Shown: piece after piece, positions 60,552 to 64,000 of the stretch | How positions within the stretch are numbered: position 1 is the stretch's first letter | How the letters are laid out: every line of letters begins with the position of its first letter | From: Fusarium oxysporum f. sp. lycopersici 4287 | Lineage: Eukaryota > Ascomycota > Sordariomycetes > Hypocreales > Nectriaceae | Direction: 5' to 3' | NCBI RefSeq assembly: GCF_000149955.1 | Contig: NW_017264849.1 | Coordinates: 121,679 to 185,678, forward strand | Length of the DNA stretch: 64,000 nucleotides | Notes under the pieces: model-generated | Databases searched by the model: none | The model's input: the letters and a program-made list of their open reading frames with translations, nothing else | What the model was told of the DNA's origin: nothing | Position numbers and translations under genes: made by a program

Positions 60552-61537
60552 AGTTTGTCCCAGGTCATACACCTGCAGAACATATGCCTCCGGGTTCTGC
60601 TCGAGGTTGTTTTACGGCTTTGGGGAACAAAATCGAGCATCGGTAATTAGAGGTCTCCTCTAAGTAGTAATTATATTTATTTAACTGATCTCGATCAGAG
60701 TGACTCTTGGAGTATCTCAGCCCAGCAGCAAATAACTTTTCATTAAGGGCAATCGGCAGAAGCCCGGGTGGACTAAGAAAGAATAAAAGTAAAAGATACG
60801 GAAGATCTGTGTTGAAGAGTTGGTAACTGTTGTCTTAGTATCTCGGACACCTGATATGTTATCCGGCGACAACAAATGTGAATCGCAATAATAGATTTCG
60901 GCCTTGAGGAATCACAAACAGTTAACCTTCCAGACACCCATTGCGATAGCAATACGTGAATGTATACCACTGTGTGATTGTGAGTAGAATCTCTTCGACG
61001 GTGAATAAGAAATTGAAGACCAGTTTGGTGTATAAAACACATATCACTGACCACCAACAGACCGTTCATTAATATCAATCCCCAAGCATAACACATCAAT
61101 TCCCACGAGGAGGAGCAACATCTGACGCTTACCCAGCATATAACGATCATATGCTGGCCGGATAAGATTATCAAGATATGCCATTGCGAATACAGAGGGA
61201 CGGAAATATAATAGGAATATTACCACCTAGTAAACCAGCTTAAGCTAAAAGACAAAGACTTAGGTACCTGCCTTTAACTTAGAAAGGAAAAATATATATT
61301 ATAGTTATATAAATATATAGATTATAGATATATAGACTTATAGATAGAGAGATATTAAGGACTTGGCGAGAAAAGTATACCGCCGTAAGTAAGGGGGTAG
61401 AGGTTGCTAAGTGCCAGAAGTCTTGCTGTTTACAAAGAGATACCTTTAAATAATAAAGAACTACAAGGTATAATCTCTTGATATGCTTGCACTGTAAGAC
61501 TGATCCAGGTCTCGGAGACTAAACCTTCCATGCTGAC
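60552..61537. other. intergenic, becoming AT-rich
   Basis: No gene seen. From about 61260 to 61350 the sequence is nearly pure A/T with TATAGA-type simple repeats. Confidence 0.45.
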
Positions 61538-63162
61538 TTGTCTAGGCATACGGCTAAAGCAATAAAAACAGACATAACGGAGATCCGGAATGATACATCA
61601 GCTATGAAGGATGGTACGGCTCAAATTCTAGAAGAGATCAACCAACTCCAGGCACAGCTATCAAATCAAGATGACTATATCCTACAGAACTTTTTGGAAG
61701 ACATGACGACATACACTGAGAACGCCTTAGATGGAGCATCTATTGATTGGAAAAGTTCTAGTACACAAGCCCCATCTCCTAATATTAAAGACGAAGAAGG
61801 TACTGGCTCTGCTTACCTTCCAGGTTCGGATTTTGCGCTTTTTAATGTTTATAATAATCATTCTAAGTATTAAGTAGCCGAAGAGGACGGACGTTCGGTG
61901 TAGGAATGCATCACGAACGTGGAAACCTACTATACGGGGATAGAGGGAGAATGGCAGGACATCTGCTTAAGACGACGGCGCCGAGCAGCAGTCATGACAG
62001 AGCAACGTCCCCCATCCCCGTCTACAGTACCTTCAGAATTCTTTGATGCCTTTAGTCTCAGTTTTTATTAGAGTATGCCACTGGACTTTTCAGACGTTTT
62101 TGCTGACGAGTCCGACGTTAAATCTTCCACGACTCGTTTCACAGCATTAACGTTCCCGGGACGTGAATTCGCCTTTCAGGACATTCTTCGGCCTAGCCGC
62201 TTCCAACCACCCAGACGGATCAAGATCGCATTCTATATCCCAGTAGATGCTTTCATACGGCCTGGTAAATTCAAGACTCAATAGAATTTCATTTCCTATT
62301 CTGTTGCAGCACTCGCACAGCAGGTTGTATCACCTTGGCAGAACATTATTGTTATTATCGAGGGGCCTCCTAGGTGGATTAAGGTTAATCCTAATATCCT
62401 TATGCTCTTCAGGGAATTAGGTATCCTGTTTGAAACAAATCAGTCGATAGATTATGTTGGCCGTGTCTCAGTATATCCGCCTTATCATATAGAACGTGAC
62501 AAGATCTTTGAGCGACCGATCCTTGGGACCATATATGAGGTGGGTCATTCACTCAAGAAAAACATCAGAATCCTTCTTATCTAACTTTCTTTTAGCATAC
62601 AGTGCAGCCAATACCTTATTCCGGTGGAGCCTGTTTTAACAATATTCTAATCACTACATCACTACAGGTAATAGCAGTGGCACCACATCAGCATCGAAAC
62701 GACCCAACACATTATAACCTGCAGTATTATGACAACTGGGCCGTAGCTGTTTGTAATGTTTTGAAACCAGAGTTTATAGTCACTCTGCCACAAGGTGAAA
62801 TGGCAAAGATCCCCTATCCCGGGCGATTTCTTGCAGACCTCTGGAGGTGCCATATCCGATTTAGTAACTCAAAACACGAGCATGTTAATCAATGTGTCCT
62901 GCTTACACCCTTGGAGTTTCAAACGGGTCGTATTGGGGTGAGGCCGGTAAGGAGCAGAGTTGAATTTCTCAGGGAACCGCTGCCGCACCCCAAGCAACCC
63001 ACCACGCCGGTAGAGAGCGTGATTGACGTCACTTCTCAGCCAGAGCCAACTCCAAGGAATACACCTTCTGTTGAAGATTGGAATTATAGTTATATTTTAT
63101 CTGGCTTGCTTATCTTGTATATTTTACTTTTTTCCCACTTTTTATACTTATGTTTTATTTAG
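61538..63162 (+). pseudogene. decayed gene with in-frame stops, unknown family
   Basis: A single reading frame runs from about 61538 to 62539, interrupted by TAA at 61871-61873 and TAG at 61901, 62069 and 62282. Between the stops the sequence is clearly protein-like (MKDGTAQILEEINQLQAQL; FAFQDILRPSRFQPPRRI; WQNIIVIIEGPPRWIKVNP). A recognisable intron at 62540-62595 (donor GTGGGT, branch ATCTAAC, acceptor TTTTAG) joins in frame to HTVQPIPYSGG and a second exon that is open to 63162. The N-terminal coiled-coil-like part resembles the start of some fungal NLR-associated proteins, but I cannot name the family. TAG stops are what C-to-T or G-to-A change of CAG or TGG would give, as in RIP. It lies at the edge of a strongly AT-rich block. 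Confidence 0.55.
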
Positions 63163-64000
63163 CTTAGTTTTCTCTTATATAGTATTTATTTTATTTTTTA
63201 TATAATATACATAATGTTATTTATATACCCTTAAATTCTCCCTTATGGATTTTATTTCCCTATTATCTTATAAAAGTTAAAATCTCTAGTAGGAAAGTGT
63301 TCCTAAGATCATCAATAGAGGAGGGGCTAAGATATATATAATACTAGCTACTAAGTGCTAATAAGATGATGCTCTTGTAAGGATCCTATATAATATTAAT
63401 GGAATAAGTAGAGAGACTACTACTTTTAACTTTTATAGATAGTAAGTAATCTACTATAATACTATCTATAATAGTAGTATTTAAGCATTTACTTAGTGTT
63501 ACTGAATAAAAGATCTTAATTCTATAGACTTAATTAAGAGCAATTATAATTAGAATATAGCATAATATATAAGTTATAGTTTTAAGTATTAACAGCTTAG
63601 CTATTTGCCTTATAAATACTAATAATTTAATAATAGCTTAAAATACTTTAATTAATATTTTCTTATACTTCTATTAGACTATATCTTAAAATTGATTCTA
63701 TTTAGTACTCTCTTCTATTTACCTTCTATATAATAGTATAAATGTCTATTTCTAAGAATATTATTAACTTAATCTCCTTTAGTCACTTTTAGGCTATACT
63801 AATACTATATAAATGCTTTCTTATCTAGAAAGCTCACTTAACTAAAATAAGTGCATTACTGAGTACAGTGCTCAGTAGTAGGCTATAGTGTCTAATAGAG
63901 CCTATAAGGTATAGGACATAGCTCTACTAAAGAAGCCCACTATACTTTAAGTTGAATGGAAGAAGTCTACAATTTTAAGGCTCTTAAACTGACTGTAGGG
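63163..64000. other. AT-rich block, no genes
   Basis: Over 800 bp of very AT-rich, gene-free sequence full of TATA, TTA and TAG strings, like the AT-rich isochores left by RIP of old repeats. No telomere repeat is visible; the closing CTGTAGGG is a single chance match. Confidence 0.6.

Noticed and set aside
63990..64000. Telomere repeat at the window end
   Set aside because: Only one GTAGGG-like unit is present, with no tandem TTAGGG array.

Overview
This window looks like nuclear DNA of a filamentous ascomycete, most like a Fusarium-type Sordariomycete. The genes carry short introns of about 45-170 bp, mostly around 50, with GTAAGT-type donors, CTAAC-like branch sites and CAG acceptors. The families are typical of Pezizomycotina: a lipase-NACHT-ankyrin NLR, C2H2 plus fungal transcription factor domain, NmrA-like proteins, a sedolisin, an extracellular catalase-peroxidase, DUF6601, DUF1989 and YqcI/YcgG. 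No rRNA, tRNA, CRISPR array or intact transposon was recognised. Four runs of N (3055-3209, 44589-45169, 54675-55651, 56925-57024) interrupt the sequence. Exon joins were worked out by eye from splice signals and reading-frame continuity.

Layout. 0-8 kb: a frameshifted alpha/beta hydrolase, a small hypothetical gene, then three minus-strand genes: NmrA-like, C2H2 transcription factor, NmrA-like. The three share an exact 15-bp promoter motif. 8-13 kb: a decayed fragment of a hydrolase, a secreted cysteine-rich protein, and an HSL-type esterase whose promoter carries a related motif. 13-20.5 kb: a DUF6601 membrane protein, a large NLR-like gene broken between its NACHT and ankyrin parts, and an SDR. 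20.5-33.8 kb: a gene-poor stretch, an alcohol dehydrogenase, a ceramide synthase, a second gene-poor stretch, a secreted KatG and an F-box-like protein. 34-45 kb: an MFS transporter and DUF1989 protein, a YqcI/YcgG protein, an FAD monooxygenase, a four-helix membrane protein and a second F-box paralogue truncated by a gap. 45-59 kb: a frameshifted sedolisin, a P450, a frameshifted zinc-type oxidoreductase, a two-helix membrane protein, an alcohol acetyltransferase and a badly broken CorA-like gene. 59-64 kb: a gene-poor, increasingly AT-rich end with a relic gene carrying four in-frame stops, probably damaged by repeat-induced point mutation.

Two themes stand out. First, the NmrA / C2H2 factor / NmrA trio looks like a small co-regulated unit with its own regulator and an apparent cis-element. 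Second, an unusual share of genes is disrupted, and each frame break I could localise is best explained by expansion of a very short tandem repeat (1, 2 or 7 bp). That suggests either a decaying accessory region with a characteristic mutation mode or a systematic sequence problem. The enzymes are mostly tailoring or detoxification types (P450, FMO, acetyltransferase, dehydrogenases, MFS). No polyketide synthase, NRPS or terpene synthase backbone gene is visible, so no complete secondary-metabolite cluster is claimed.
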